DNA of 64,000 bases. Origin: Cercis canadensis. Its lineage: Eukaryota > Streptophyta > Magnoliopsida > Fabales > Fabaceae. The translations under genes were made by a program, and so were the position numbers. The stretch spans positions 62,001 to 126,000 of the forward strand of contig QAOA01007490.1 of assembly GCA_003255065.1 (NCBI GenBank), in the 5' to 3' direction. Position 1 is the first letter of the stretch. The number at the start of each line of letters is the position of its first letter. A model generated the notes under the pieces. That model had not been told where the DNA came from. It saw nothing but the letters and a program-made list of their open reading frames with translations, and did not search any database. Of this stretch, positions 25,433 to 36,589 are shown one piece after another.

Positions 25433-25501
25433 TCCTTACCTCAGGTAGATAGGAGAGCCACCCCNCCTATCCTTACCTTAGGTAGATAGGAGAGCCACCC
25501 C
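25433..25501 (+). repeat. 32-bp duplication across a single N (25465), probable assembly artefact
   Basis: TCCTTACCTCAGGTAGATAG and following bases (25433-25464) recur at 25470-25501 with one difference, on either side of the N and four intervening bases. This is the pattern expected when two overlapping contigs are joined without merging. Confidence 0.75.
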
Positions 25502-26806
25502 TATAAGGGTAAGTCGCCCCTATCTTTCCATTGACAAGTAAAAGGGCTTATGAATGTTATTCGCACAAATTAAACAAGTGAATGTAAAATGCATTATATA
25601 TGATTTTACTCCTAAATTTTATTTCAATTAAACTATTTAAAAAAAGAAAAAAGAAAATAAATAAAATAATCTAGCCCAAAAGAAACAAAGACCTAATCTA
25701 AATAGCAATAAAAAGATAAAATGCACACTGGCCTGGCCCATTTGGACCGAGCCCAAACCAAAACCAAAAGAATACTAAGAGAAATAAAATATATGCAAAA
25801 AATTGGCCCAAATCACTAGGCCCAGAAAAAAGAAAAAAAAAACTAGAACACCTGGTGGGCTGGTCCATTTTGGACTAAACCCAACCAACTAAACAAAAAA
25901 AATAAGATCCAACAAGATTCTAACCTAATTGGCCCAGACCCATAAAAAAGAAAGCTGAAGTAAATACACTAATGGGCCTATTTCGACCCTAGCCCAATAG
26001 CTAACAAAGGAAATCAACAACCAAAAAGAAAAAGACTGAAGCAATATAAACAGTTGGCCCATTTCGGCCTTGATCCAATCAACAACCCAAAAAAGATTGA
26101 AGCAACAATTGATTGGCCCAATCAGCAACCCAAAGAAAATTGAAACACCATTTCGGCTGGCCCAACAGCTTAATGGCCCAAACAAAAAACATAAACTCAT
26201 CAGAATAAAACATAAACCCATCAAAATTAACCCAATCTAAAAATAATAGAACTTAAGCCCAACAACAACAAATGGCCCACATCCATATAATGAAGTAAAT
26301 GAGGCAAATTGGACAAGCTTCCAATTCCTTAACAAATCCGCAAAAGCAAAGACAAAATATCAAATAAAATCCATTTGCAATATTCAAAAGTCCAAATAAA
26401 ACTAATTCATTAAAAACTAAAATACTAATAAAGAAGATAAGTAATGAAACGAGAACAGAGGGATGGGGGTGACAATGGGCATGAGGCAGAGGAAGCAGGG
26501 AACATAAGCCTCCATGAATTTCACCTTAATGTTCTATAAATTGTGGTCAAGGTAGAAATTCTCTCATCTCTCTCTCTTTTTCTCTCAAAACTTGCCTTTC
26601 TCTTTTTTTTTTTAATGTTCTCTCTCTAGAAAATGAGTCTTTCTCTCTCTAACTCTCTCTTTCTTTCTCCAAAAATTTCTCTTTCTAAAGGGGGTTAATG
26701 TGGACTTGGGATGAGCTCGGTAGAACAATCTTGCCTCATAATTAATTTTAGTTAGCAAAAGAGATTAATTCTCTCTCTCCCTGATGTCTATGTTTAAGTT
26801 CTAACT

Positions 26807-26853
<47 letters not shown>
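26807..26853 (+). repeat. (TA)n(TG)n microsatellite
   Basis: A run of TA units at about 26807-26826 is followed by TG units to about 26853, inside the R1 insertion. The ORFs that cross it are low-complexity artefacts. Confidence 0.95.
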
Positions 26854-26910
26854 ATAAGTTGGATATGCTTTGTGTGTGAGTGTGAGTACTGAAAAAAGGA
26901 AAAATGGAAA

Positions 26911-27161
26911 AAGTGAAAGTTGGTGGTATACCTGTGGATGAGACTCCTGCAAGTTGTGTCCATTGGAGCTTGGAATCCCTCTGATTGCTATATTGTTGTG
27001 TGTTTCTAGAAATGGATTCTCTCTTTTTATCTTGTNAAGTGAAAGTTGATGGTATACCTGTGGATGAGACTCCTGCAAGTTGTGTCCATTGGAGCTTGGA
27101 ATCCCTCTGATTGCTATATTGTTGTGTGTTTCTAGAAATGGATTCTCTCTTTTTATCTTGT
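26911..27161 (+). repeat. 125-bp duplication across a single N (27036), probable assembly artefact
   Basis: Bases 26911-27035 recur at 27037-27161 with one apparent difference, separated only by the N. The true locus probably has one copy. Confidence 0.85.
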
Positions 27162-29755
27162 CTACTACTCTCTGTATCTTTGATTTCTTTCTATTTGTTT
27201 CTCTCTATTTTGCTTCAGAGTTTCAGTTCTCTCTATTATCCCCTACATTCATGTCTCCCTCTCTCTTTTATAACTGTTGCACATGTCCATGAACTCACGT
27301 CTCTCTTCCCTTTATTTCTAAATGTTACACATGTCCATGAACTCACGTCTCTCTCTCCTCTATTTCTAATTGCTGCCTATGAACCCACGTCTCTAATTAT
27401 TTCCACATGTGTTATTTTATTTTATTTTTGTTGTTTATTGGACGAAATATAGTGTCCATACACACTATGACCCGCATAGACTATGTGAGAAATTATTTGG
27501 TGTTGTACCCCCCTGAAAGCATCATTCGTGGTTTGAGGGTAATGCTTAGCTGACTTTAAAGTCAATTTGGGAAGTGTTCTTGTAATGCACCAAATGAAGT
27601 TGTGCAACAATATGACAAGACATATATCATGAGATTGATTGGTGGGTGGCTGATCCCTAACCACACAGGAAATTATGTGCATGTAATGTATTTAAAATTA
27701 TTGGAGAACATGCATTATGCCAGCCGATATAGTTGGGGATATGCGGTTCTTGCCTCCTTATACAGACAGCTATGCATCAGTTGCATGGAGGGAGCGAAAG
27801 AAACAATTGGATGTTTGACATTGTTGATGATATGGGCTTCGGAGAGGCTTCCCATTATAGCTCCAACACGAGTTATGGACTGCAACCTAAATTTGGGACC
27901 ACTTGACATGCGATAGGTTTATAATATTACAAAATTATTATTTTATATTTTTTTAGTATTTAATATTTTTACATTTTTGAATTGTGTATTGTGGTTAATA
28001 TTTATGAGTATTGTTCACATCGTAGATGATATGTTAAATTGGTTTATAAAGATGTCCCCTATCACAATATCAAGGGATACCAGAATACACTTGATAGACT
28101 GAGAGATTACGAGATGAGATTTACTAGTTATTGATAACGAGAATTGTGTTTTATTATTTTATTAACAATTAAAAATATTTAACTATTTTATGATTTAATA
28201 TTTTCAGATAATATAACGACTGTACACCGATGACATGTTACGTTAATTGCTAAGTTATTGTGTTGTCGGCGCAACCATTTGGACTGCCCAGGTCCATATC
28301 ATATGTTTTTTCATTATGGAGACACATTATCCAGACCGAGTACTTCGACGGTTTCAGGGGCAACAACACATCTCTTGGCCAATTATCTATGATAAAGACC
28401 TGCTTGTATTAATGTTGAGGGATGAAACATTGTCGAATTAGGAACAATTCCACCAATAACACATTGCGACATGGGATGACCGTAGTAACCAATGTTGGCT
28501 GCTTAAACTGTCGAATATCTAGTTGCACTTGACTACATGTCATGGTATTGGCGCATCACTTGTAGGTGGATGTGTGTAGAAAATGTTGTCGTGGAGAATC
28601 AGGTACTAATTTTATGTAATTTAATTACACGTGTTTCATGATTATTTGATAATAAAATTTTCATAAGTGTTCATTCTTTTAAAATAGGCGCCTTAAGTCT
28701 AGAATCAGCCACCCCCACAATGGCAGCATCGTCTATCATTCTAGCGACCTCCTCCACTATTTCAGGAGCAATCATCTCAGCGTCAGCTAACCTCAAAGGA
28801 GTGGAGTATTTTTCAAGACGAGATGATGTAGCTGTAGTCCCGATGGGAGTTTGTTCAATCGGATTATGGTAGCCAGTGTCATGGGTGTATGTCTATGCCA
28901 CCGCTCAACGTGCCTATGGCACCTATTGTCGGTGCAGGTGGTGGCATTGGTACAAATACAGTAGGCTCATCACGTCGAATGTTAGTGTCACATTTTTCGT
29001 TCAGACGGCGTTCCCATATCCCTGACGATGTGGCCAGTTCACCACCACCTGTGCAGTAGGAGACACATATTGTACAACAGTCGACAGTTGTGGATATGGT
29101 GCCTAGTGCTTATACGGGGGGATTTGATTTGCCCTCACATAACATATTTGCCGCTTATGATAGTACCCCCCAATCAGCAATTAGTGTCGACCTTAGCCAC
29201 GAACTCGATCTAGGGATAGGGTCTTCGTATTATGGCTGTTCATATTTGTTGGCTGATCCTATGACGACCCCATAGGTAGATACTCATGTTGATTACATGG
29301 ACAAGGGTGGTACTATATTAGACTTCTCAGCATTCTTAGATGACTATCTCATGCCAGAGGAAGTTCGTGTTGAAGAGCATGGCAGCCCTACTGGACGTGA
29401 TCAACGTGTGATACATCCGAGGACTTATGAGATAGGAGACCATCTTGTAGTTGACGGACGTAGACGTAGACGTGGCCGTGCCCAGAGGCCTTAGTATAGA
29501 TATTTGTATGATGTATTATTTTCATTAACTTTTTTAATATATATTTGTATTTAATGTTACGTGTAAATAGATAAATTGTTAGTTTACATTATTTGATCTC
29601 ATTCCGAGTGCAGTCGAGTATTTAAAACTATGTCTAAAATTAATAAATTAACATCAATTGATTTTTATGAGTATATACATGTAATAAAATTAATGTCACA
29701 AATTAATTGTTACAACACAATATCAAACATGTATAGACTACACTATTTGTTAATA

Positions 29756-30183
29756 TTATTCGTAGTCCGTCATGTAGTCTGGACAACTCATAACACGGTC
29801 AACTTCTATAGGGATTAACTCACGATTCATAGCAGCAGCTTGTTCCTTAACAAGTTTTAAAAAATAGTATGTACATTTACAAACTAACATTCTATTGTTT
29901 TTCTTTCGAATTTGTAAAATGACAGCTTTATAATTATGTCGATTCCTTCGATCCATTGTTGAGGATAATCTATAGACAAAAGGTCCTCCTAAGGATTGTA
30001 ACTGTTGCATCAAATGTTTGACCTCTTCAGTTCTATAAGTTCATTCACGACATAATCCTACATAATATTCTCTGGGATCAGATTATTTTCCGCATTCATA
30101 ATTATTATTAAACTTTGACAACAACCACACTGTTGGACCTTAAGATGCGTCGTGTCTTCTGTACATAACATCTGACATTGTTT
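29756..30183 (-). pseudogene. Unidentified small gene on the minus strand of the MULE, broken
   Basis: From an ATG at 30183 (MSDVMYRRHDAS) one frame runs to the TAA at 29756, crossing three stops. The last 85 codons are open. They include SLGGPFVYRLSSTMDRRNR, a basic RKKNNR patch, a CKCTYYFLKLVKEQAAAMNR helix-like stretch and an acidic end (VMSCPDYMTDYE). I do not recognise the family. It lies tail to tail with the PMD gene and may be a standard third gene of this element type. Confidence 0.35.
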
Positions 30184-30575
30184 AATTACAAAATTAGAGC
30201 AATAATAAAATTATTTTGCAAGTAATCAAATTTAATATATTGCAATTACCACTTATTTATATAATGTCAACAATTAATTAGATGTCATTGAGGATCCAGT
30301 CGAACATTCAAAATTAAGTCTAAATTAAAATGATGATGATTCTGATGACATACGAGTATGACATCATCTTTCCAAAGCACCTAACTACTTCTAGTAAAGC
30401 CATTACACCGGGTTGTGATCATGTTATTGAAACCAATATATTGTCTGATGTGGATTTGCATCCAGTCATTACCCTCGTAATGCGTCTTCGTCAAGATCAA
30501 GACACTAACTTCGTATCGATGACATATCATGCGTGCAATGTCTTATAAGTCTGGATGTGCTATATCTCTGCAATT

Positions 30576-31211
30576 TTATGTTGCGACGATTATGTTGACG
30601 TGTGTCGGATAAAATCTATGACGTCGTGGATCAATAAGTAGTGGCTTCAAAAACAAATGATACCATGATATGTTATTAAAATGTATTGCAGTGGGTATAT
30701 AAGTCAGTTTTACACGCATATCTTGTGCGACTCCATATTGTCGCACAATGTTGAGATGCGGTTTCTGTGTAGGAATAAGGAAAGAGGTATTGCTATGAGT
30801 TAACTTATAGTGCCAATGATGCATATATGCCCACCAGTCATTTAACGCTTGGATATATTTCTCGTCTGTGTCAGCTTCTCCAAATGGTTGTCGCTCTAGG
30901 TCTGGATATTCAATAAGAATTCCTAATGTACTCCAATTAAGTACATCTATGTCAAGAACAATATATGAGGACAATATCCTCGACATCTCTGACTTATCAA
31001 TTGGTTGCAAGTTTTGTGTGTAAGGATTTTTTTTTTTTTGTAAATGGTCATTGATTTCCGTAGCAATTATAATTCCCGTGGAGATTCGTAATGTTTGATA
31101 GATTTGCTTGTATATTCTGAAGTTTCTCATCAGATATCTTATGGAACAATCCTTGGGACGACATATATCCCTAAGCATATTCCTCGTTATCTTCAAACTA
31201 TGTTGGATCAA
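30576..31211 (-). CDS. Unidentified 211-aa ORF inside the MULE
   Basis: An uninterrupted 211-codon frame in an otherwise decayed element. Unusual content: Trp/His/Tyr-rich NDWWAYMHHWHYKL, then a C-terminal half with HLNIVRQYG, SWYHLFLKPL and PRRHRFYPTH. The N-terminal half is basic (RNMLRDICRP). No signal peptide or clear membrane helix is seen. It lies downstream of the transposase on the same strand, with the telomere-like tract between. I do not recognise it. It could be a transposon accessory protein, an exon of a larger gene, or chance. Confidence 0.35.
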   Translation of the reverse strand: MIQHSLKITRNMLRDICRPKDCSIRYLMRNFRIYKQIYQTLRISTGIIIATEINDHLQKKKNPYTQNLQPIDKSEMSRILSSYIVLDIDVLNWSTLGILIEYPDLERQPFGEADTDEKYIQALNDWWAYMHHWHYKLTHSNTSFLIPTQKPHLNIVRQYGVAQDMRVKLTYIPTAIHFNNISWYHLFLKPLLIDPRRHRFYPTHVNIIVAT

Positions 31212-31329
31212 TTTGGAACTCTTGTGATAAAAGTGACATTGATATGGTAATATAAGAAGATAATGTAAGAACTATATGTGAATGAGATGATATAAATATA
31301 TACGGGACTCTAGACTTGAATTATGTAGT

Positions 31330-31905
31330 ATTCAAATCTTAAATCCTAAACCCTAAACCTTAACCCTTAAACTCAAATCCTATACCTTAACCCTAAACCT
31401 AAACTCTATACCCTATATCTCAAACCCTAACCCCTAAACTCAAACTTTAAGCTTAAATCTTAAACCCTAAACCCTAAATTCTAAACCCCAATTCTCAAAC
31501 CCTATACCCTCAAACCTAAACCCTAAACTTTAAATTTCAAATCCAAACCCCAAATCTCCAATTCTAAATTCCAAACCTCAAACCCTAAACATCAAATCTA
31601 AATCAAATTTCTAAACACAAACTCTAAACTCTAAATCCTAACTTCAAACCTCAAACCCTAAATATCAAATCTAAATCAAATTTGTAAACGCAAACTCTAA
31701 ACCNTAAACTTTAAATTTCAAATCCAAACCCCAAACCCCAAATCTCCAATTCTAAATTCCAAACCTCAAACCCTAAACATCAAATCTAAATCAAATTTCT
31801 AAACACAAACTCTAAACTCTAAATCCTAACTTCAAACCTCAAACCCTAAATATCAAATCTAAATCAAATTTGTAAAGGCAAACTCTAAACCCTAAACATG
31901 TTAGA
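31330..31905 (-). repeat. Degenerate telomere-like repeat tract (CCCTAAA-type)
   Basis: About 570 bases of CCCTAAA and close variants (CCTTAAA, CTCTAAA, CCCAAA) run on the plus strand, the Arabidopsis-type telomere heptamer. The tract is internal to the MULE. From 31524 a block of about 180 bases recurs after an N at 31704. An interstitial tract, not a chromosome end, since unrelated sequence continues on both sides. Confidence 0.85.
31524..31896 (+). repeat. About 180-bp duplication across a single N (31704), probable assembly artefact
   Basis: The block starting TAAACTTTAAATTTC at 31524-31703 recurs from 31705 to about 31896 with small differences, separated only by the N. A real higher-order repeat is also possible because the tract is itself repetitive. 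Confidence 0.7.
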
Positions 31906-32699
31906 ATTAATATTAAATACTACATTATTAAAATATGTGATTGATATATACATGTTGTCAAGGTAGATACAAGATACACAAATAAACTTATAGAATTAAA
32001 TATATTAAACTGCAAGTAACATTTTCAACCATTCGGCTTCCTCAATCTTCATCTGACATTTCAATGTTAGACTGACATTCTAGTTCTCTGCTAAGACAAC
32101 TCCACATGACAACACATATTATATCACCATCATGCATTGCTTCTGTTGCACTATATTCAGCATCCCTTCACATCATTCTAATATTTAGACAATTATTTTC
32201 TTTTCTGATGCAATATAAAGCCGATCGTAGCTCCATAATATTTCACCTTGGCATGTGTATCGTCAAACGCCGTGGAGCACGAAATGTTTTAGATCATAAC
32301 TAACTCGCGCAAATTTGTAGCTTAAATTTCTCTATGTTCATATTCCATCAACATTATACTATGTATTTGGGGGGAGTCATGCAACATAGAATCTAAGGAA
32401 TACCAAAATTCATTATCTAACATCCAGTGACGTCCACACATTCAAAAAATGTATCTGGGTATATATTGCAAAACCATTTTCACAACCTATTAATCATCAT
32501 TATGATAATAAGAGTTAATAAAAATAAATCATGACTCTTAGATATAGAATGAGAGAGGGAGCAACTCTTTAATATTTTTGTACATTCTAAGACTAAGTCA
32601 TTAAAATTTATCTCAATTGACCAAAATATTATGTTTGATATGTTAAATTACATTTTACAATTGCATGGAAGTAAATAAAATTACACAGAAAGAAATTCA
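31906..32699. other. Non-coding stretch within the MULE
   Basis: AT-rich, no credible gene. It lies just 3' of the transposase reading direction and may hold its untranslated region. Confidence 0.4.
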
Positions 32700-35517
32700 T
32701 GGATGATCTATCATTTTGTTAGGACTACTTTGTCTGTTATAGCCTTCCATGCGACAAAGACTGCACCTACTTGTAGTGCCTCGAGTATCTTGCTAGTCCA
32801 TTTCATTTCATATGCGAGTGAAACAAGGACGACCTTTTTCCCTCAGCTGTGCAGGGTTGGGCAGGAGGTTCAATATGTCATTTGGAGGGAAATATTCATT
32901 TCCTTTAATTGGGTCAAACGTTCCCCGATAAACATTCACCACTAATTGGATAAAGTACACAAGATCAACATATGTTCATTTGCTTAATGAAATAGTTGCG
33001 CATACAACCATGACGTGGGAGCATAATATATGTAGAGCCTGAAACTCTTCATAAGCACATTTCCTATCAGCAAGATTTAAAGGAAACTTGCGCCCATCTC
33101 TTCTTGTGAATGGGTCATATATTTCTTCTACTTCAAAAAACTCTTTATCCTTATTAAAGGCAATTGGCTTGGGTGTGCATGCCTTCTTCGCATTAAGCTA
33201 CATTCTGTTCATAACATCATTGGTCCAACGTTGACCACTGCTCATTTGTGCCCGAGCCCTTTCTCTTCTGGTCAAAAAAATTTCATTCATTCTATAACCT
33301 GAACAAGGGCTGTAATTGGCAAAATCCGAATTCCTTTCAAAGTTCTATTTACTGATTCAACCAAGTTTATTGTCATTTGCCCATAACGTCTTCCCTCAGT
33401 GTTATCATGTAACGTCAACTTTGTTATATCAAGATCTTGAAGGTATGTGTATGCTCGTTCCTCCTTCAATTCGCTTCGTATCTCCCTCATATATTCATCA
33501 TATTTGAGTTTCTCAAATTGAAATGCTACAATGATTGTCACAATAAGATAACTATCAATAATTGAAAATTGTCTAATTGATAAATATCAACAACAAGATT
33601 AATGCTCTTACCAACTATATATATTTTTTCGTTTTAGGGATTTGTTCTTAAAAATGGTGTTCCAATTGTTGATAACATGATGCAAACAAAAGAAATTGTT
33701 AGTCCATGGTGGACGTTATCTCAATCGTTCATCTTCGATAGAGGATAATATACTAATGTAACTATATGAGATCAATGTCAGATTTTTGATGTCTCGTGCA
33801 ACGTGCTTTCAAAGTAATATCAAAAACCATGTCCATGCAGGTTTGACTTTTCTCTCGACGATGGCATATGCAAGTGGCAACAGTTGAAGATTACCATCTT
33901 AAGTCGTGATGATTAACAATGTGTCATGATACTTCTCGTATAAGAATATCTCATCAATCTGAATTATTGGCTTGCAGAAAAGAAGAGCATTTACGAATGC
34001 CTTGAAGGTCTAGAAGACACGCTTAAACATCTTAGTCTCCTTTTCAGTGTGATTCCCAATGCAATAATCATCAAAATATCATTTCACTACAGTTTCAGGT
34101 GTTGTGGCTTTCATTGTGGCCATTCATCTAGGCAATTATGTGTATCTCTCTTTCCAATTACCAAACACTTTTGCAATCGCCTTTTGCTTTGTGTGCTATG
34201 CCTTCTTATAAGATATTTGGTACGATAAGTAATTTCTTATCCACTTTTGTATGAGTTGGATGGGAACATCTGGCTTCTCACCAACCATCTCATAAATGGC
34301 AGACGCAATCACATTATCATCCAACTTATTGTGATCTTACATCAGAATGGGGGACGTGCAAGTATGGGGACCATTGTATTTTTTGATATCCTATAATTAA
34401 CTTTTGCTCCTCTAGTAAGCCCTAAGTCGCTAGTTGCACTCGTTACAGTGATTTTGACAAATGATGCTCCACACTTGACGGTCTGACTCCTTCACTGTAA
34501 ATATTTGATGCATATGGAGAGAATATTACTTGACAACAAGTTGTAGCGCATCTTTTGTTTGAAATCTTTGGCTAATATACAACTCTTGTCCTCTTTGCCA
34601 CTCTCTACCGGAAACTCCTACAATATCATCAACTATCTAAAACACGTTGTTATTGACATTTGAATAATGACTAAATAGAACATTATACTTGAGTGATTGT
34701 GCAATTTGTGATGTGCTACAACCAATTCCATCACCAACACTACCAGCAACATTCAAATCCAATAAATACTCACCATCAAAGTTGTTACTCCTCTAATCTT
34801 CGTTTTCATTGTAATCTTCATCATCGTCAGTTGTATCAATCAAGGAATCAATAAAATAGTTACTAGGACTCATAACCCAGTTCTCGTGAGCAGAACGACT
34901 TAGTTCAGTTTCTTCTATACTCCTCACTTGCCTCATATTAGAACTTAATCATGGGTCACTATAATTATAGTCGTAATCACGTGGTGCCATACATATTTGA
35001 CTAGAACTAAGATAAAAATGATGACTAGGAAAAGTAGTAACAATATTTGATTGATAACATTCCTTAGATCCTAAATTCACTTGATTGTATGAGAGGACTG
35101 AATGAGAAATTGAACTTGAACCAGCATCATCAACAACTTCAGGTTGACCACTATTTCACCAATTTCTTCTTCCACATTGTTAACCTCCACATATATCTCA
35201 ATCGGACTCAAAGTATTATGTTTAGTATTACTTTCAAACATCATCTCAACATCAATATCACTCTTCAATGAAAATGAAATAAAAAATAATGGATTACTTG
35301 ATATCGAAAATCTATAAATTATTTGGTCAATCACTTGATTTTCTTGAAGACACATTTTAGTGTGGATAAAATATTTTAACCTTTTTAGTCTACATATGTT
35401 CTTCAAGTTTAACCTAATAGGGCTTAGACTCTGATACATCACGTCTTGGGCCCCATCGTACATCCGATCATTGAAATATATTAAAAAATAGATTTTCTTC
35501 CTAAACTGTTTATTCAT
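32700..35517 (-). pseudogene. MULE (MuDR-type) transposase, broken
   Basis: Read on the minus strand. The N-terminal part (35517-35077) is acidic. The catalytic MULE region near 33900-33800 reads DGNLQLLPLAYAIVERKVK, matching the family's second catalytic block. Bases 33541-33287 hold YGQMTINLVESVNRTLKG-like sequence that follows the catalytic core. Next is a SWIM zinc finger (LADRKCAYEEFQALHILCSHV) near 33100, then a PP-N-basic tail and a zinc-knuckle-like SRCSLCRMEGYNR near 32720. Stops and shifts interrupt it repeatedly. The family cuts and inserts Mutator-type DNA with 9-bp duplications. Confidence 0.82.
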
Positions 35518-36409
35518 ACACTATTAGTATGTAAATATTTTATATTAACTACCAATACATTAATTTATAATAATATTATAACATCATTTATCAGATAAAT
35601 TACGTAAACATTTATTCATAATCTCAAAAAATAAATAGCTCATATATTACTTAATTTAACTTAATTAAATATAGAATAAAACATTTATTTTAAAATATTT
35701 TAAACAATCTTGCATAACAAAATTAAGACTACACATACATTGTAATCAATTTCTAAAAATACTCATACATTCTACACGAGTTATTCTACACATATTTGAT
35801 AAATACTTAACAAATTATCTTCACATAAATTAAGAACTGTATGAGTAAATACATTATGTTAAGAAAATTTAAAAAATTAATTTACACAAATTTGACATAA
35901 TATAGTATTTATTAATAGTATGTTATTAATAAAAATTTAACATATACTTTAACAATATTTATTTACATAATACAGAAAAAAAACTCCTAAAACATATACC
36001 AAAATAAATAAATAAACATACTTTTAGAAATTTGAATTGTTTAAACTTTAGCTTNCAAAATAAATAAAGAAACATACTTTTAGAAATTCGAATTGTTTAA
36101 ACTTTAGCTTCAATTACCACCACAAACTCGTGAAACACTTTACACCTTTTAAATTTTGTTGTGTATCATTTTTAACTTACAACTCTTTTTCACAATGAAA
36201 TTTTATTACTAACTATCGTGCATTTCTCACATATTTATAGAGTTTTGAGTCGCAATTTCAAATGTCGTTACGCATTTTCAAAAATCGTCATGCAATTTTA
36301 AAAGTCGTCACATAACAAGCATGACACAGTTTTATACTTCGTGTCAAAATTTTAAAAGTAATTATGCAATATCAAATTGCGTCACATAACATCTTCGAAA
36401 TTCGTCACA
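35518..36409. other. AT-rich MULE interior with duplication across an N
   Basis: No gene is seen. Bases 36000-36054 recur at 36056-36110 with about two differences, separated by an N at 36055: a further probable contig overlap. From about 36240 the sequence repeats CGT(C/T)A-type phrases (GTCGTTACGC, GTCGTCACA, GCGTCACATAAC) before the right terminus. Confidence 0.55.
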
Positions 36410-36570
36410 TGTGTGCTGTACTCTCAAAATGTGGCTTTCCATGACATTTTCATGCCAAAATGCAACTTTGAACCGAAATTAAAAATAAAAATGTGTGAAA
36501 ATTGTTTCAAAACTATCTTATATGTGTAAATAGTTTGTAAAACTATATTATTCAAAGAATTCACTATAAA
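36410..36570 (-). repeat. Right terminal inverted repeat of the large MULE
   Basis: The reverse complement matches 23290-23440. This arm has an extra partly duplicated 30-bp segment (two TAGTTTTxxAA phrases). Confidence 0.75.
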
Positions 36571-36589
36571 AAAAGTATTAAGTCTAATA

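Larger units (their letters stand above)
24834..27460 (+). mobile_element. LTR-like repeat insertion (family R1, copy 1) inside the PMD gene
   Basis: A 2.6 kb non-coding block splits the PMD reading frame. ACACACTAT occurs at both junctions (24828-24836 and 27460-27468). A 5-bp CACAC duplication with termini TATCAT...CCATA would fit an LTR whose TG/CA ends have decayed. Joining across one copy of the direct repeat resumes the PMD sequence. Its start (CGTACCC, then GAGTCGCCACCAATT) recurs inverted at 62643. It holds a region dense in GGCCCA/TGGGCC (25660-26290), CT-rich runs and a TA/TG microsatellite. I judge it a solo LTR or a non-autonomous LTR element; the 9-bp reading of the duplication leaves a Mutator origin possible, but no inverted termini are seen. 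Confidence 0.7.
24569..29494 (+). pseudogene. Plant mobile domain (PMD, MAIN/MAIL-like) gene, broken
   Basis: PMD proteins occur in transposons and in a few host genes (MAIN, MAIL1) with roles in silencing and genome stability. From a possible ATG at 24569 the frame reads VDLVGFGGVANVHSIHLDKS, then a TGA where the family has Arg, then WRLETHTFYM and EILLGLLINGD. The frame is cut at about 24834 by a 2.6 kb insertion. It resumes after 27461 (LCEKLFGVVPP) and shifts frame in a C run near 27508. It continues with RLIGGWLIPNH, YSWGYAVLASLYRQLC (27602-27916), then exon-like pieces near 28020-28130 and 28204-28440 (HYPDRVLRRFQG). A tail at 29297-29494 ends in Arg-rich sequence (GRRRRRGR). Several stops make it non-functional. 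Confidence 0.8.
23280..36575. mobile_element. Large Mutator-like element carrying a plant mobile domain gene, about 13.3 kb
   Basis: Similar inverted termini face each other at about 23290-23440 and 36410-36570; both contain AATTTCGGTTCAAAG, an ATTTTG-CATGA block and GTCATGGA. Between them are a broken plant mobile domain gene (+), minus-strand unknown ORFs, a telomere-like tract and a broken MULE transposase (-). Transposase plus plant-mobile-domain gene is a known combination in plant Mutator-like elements. Possible degenerate target copies are ATTAAATTT (about 23271) and ATTAAGTCT (about 36577), 7 of 9 matching, so the exact ends are uncertain. The right arm carries about 30 bp of extra partly duplicated sequence. 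Confidence 0.75.

Noticed and set aside
24828..27468. Mutator element based on the 9-bp ACACACTAT repeat
   Set aside because: No terminal inverted repeats, and the second copy begins with TG like an LTR; three of the nine bases may match by chance.
31330..31905. Chromosome end (true telomere)
   Set aside because: Units are degenerate and transposon genes continue on both sides.
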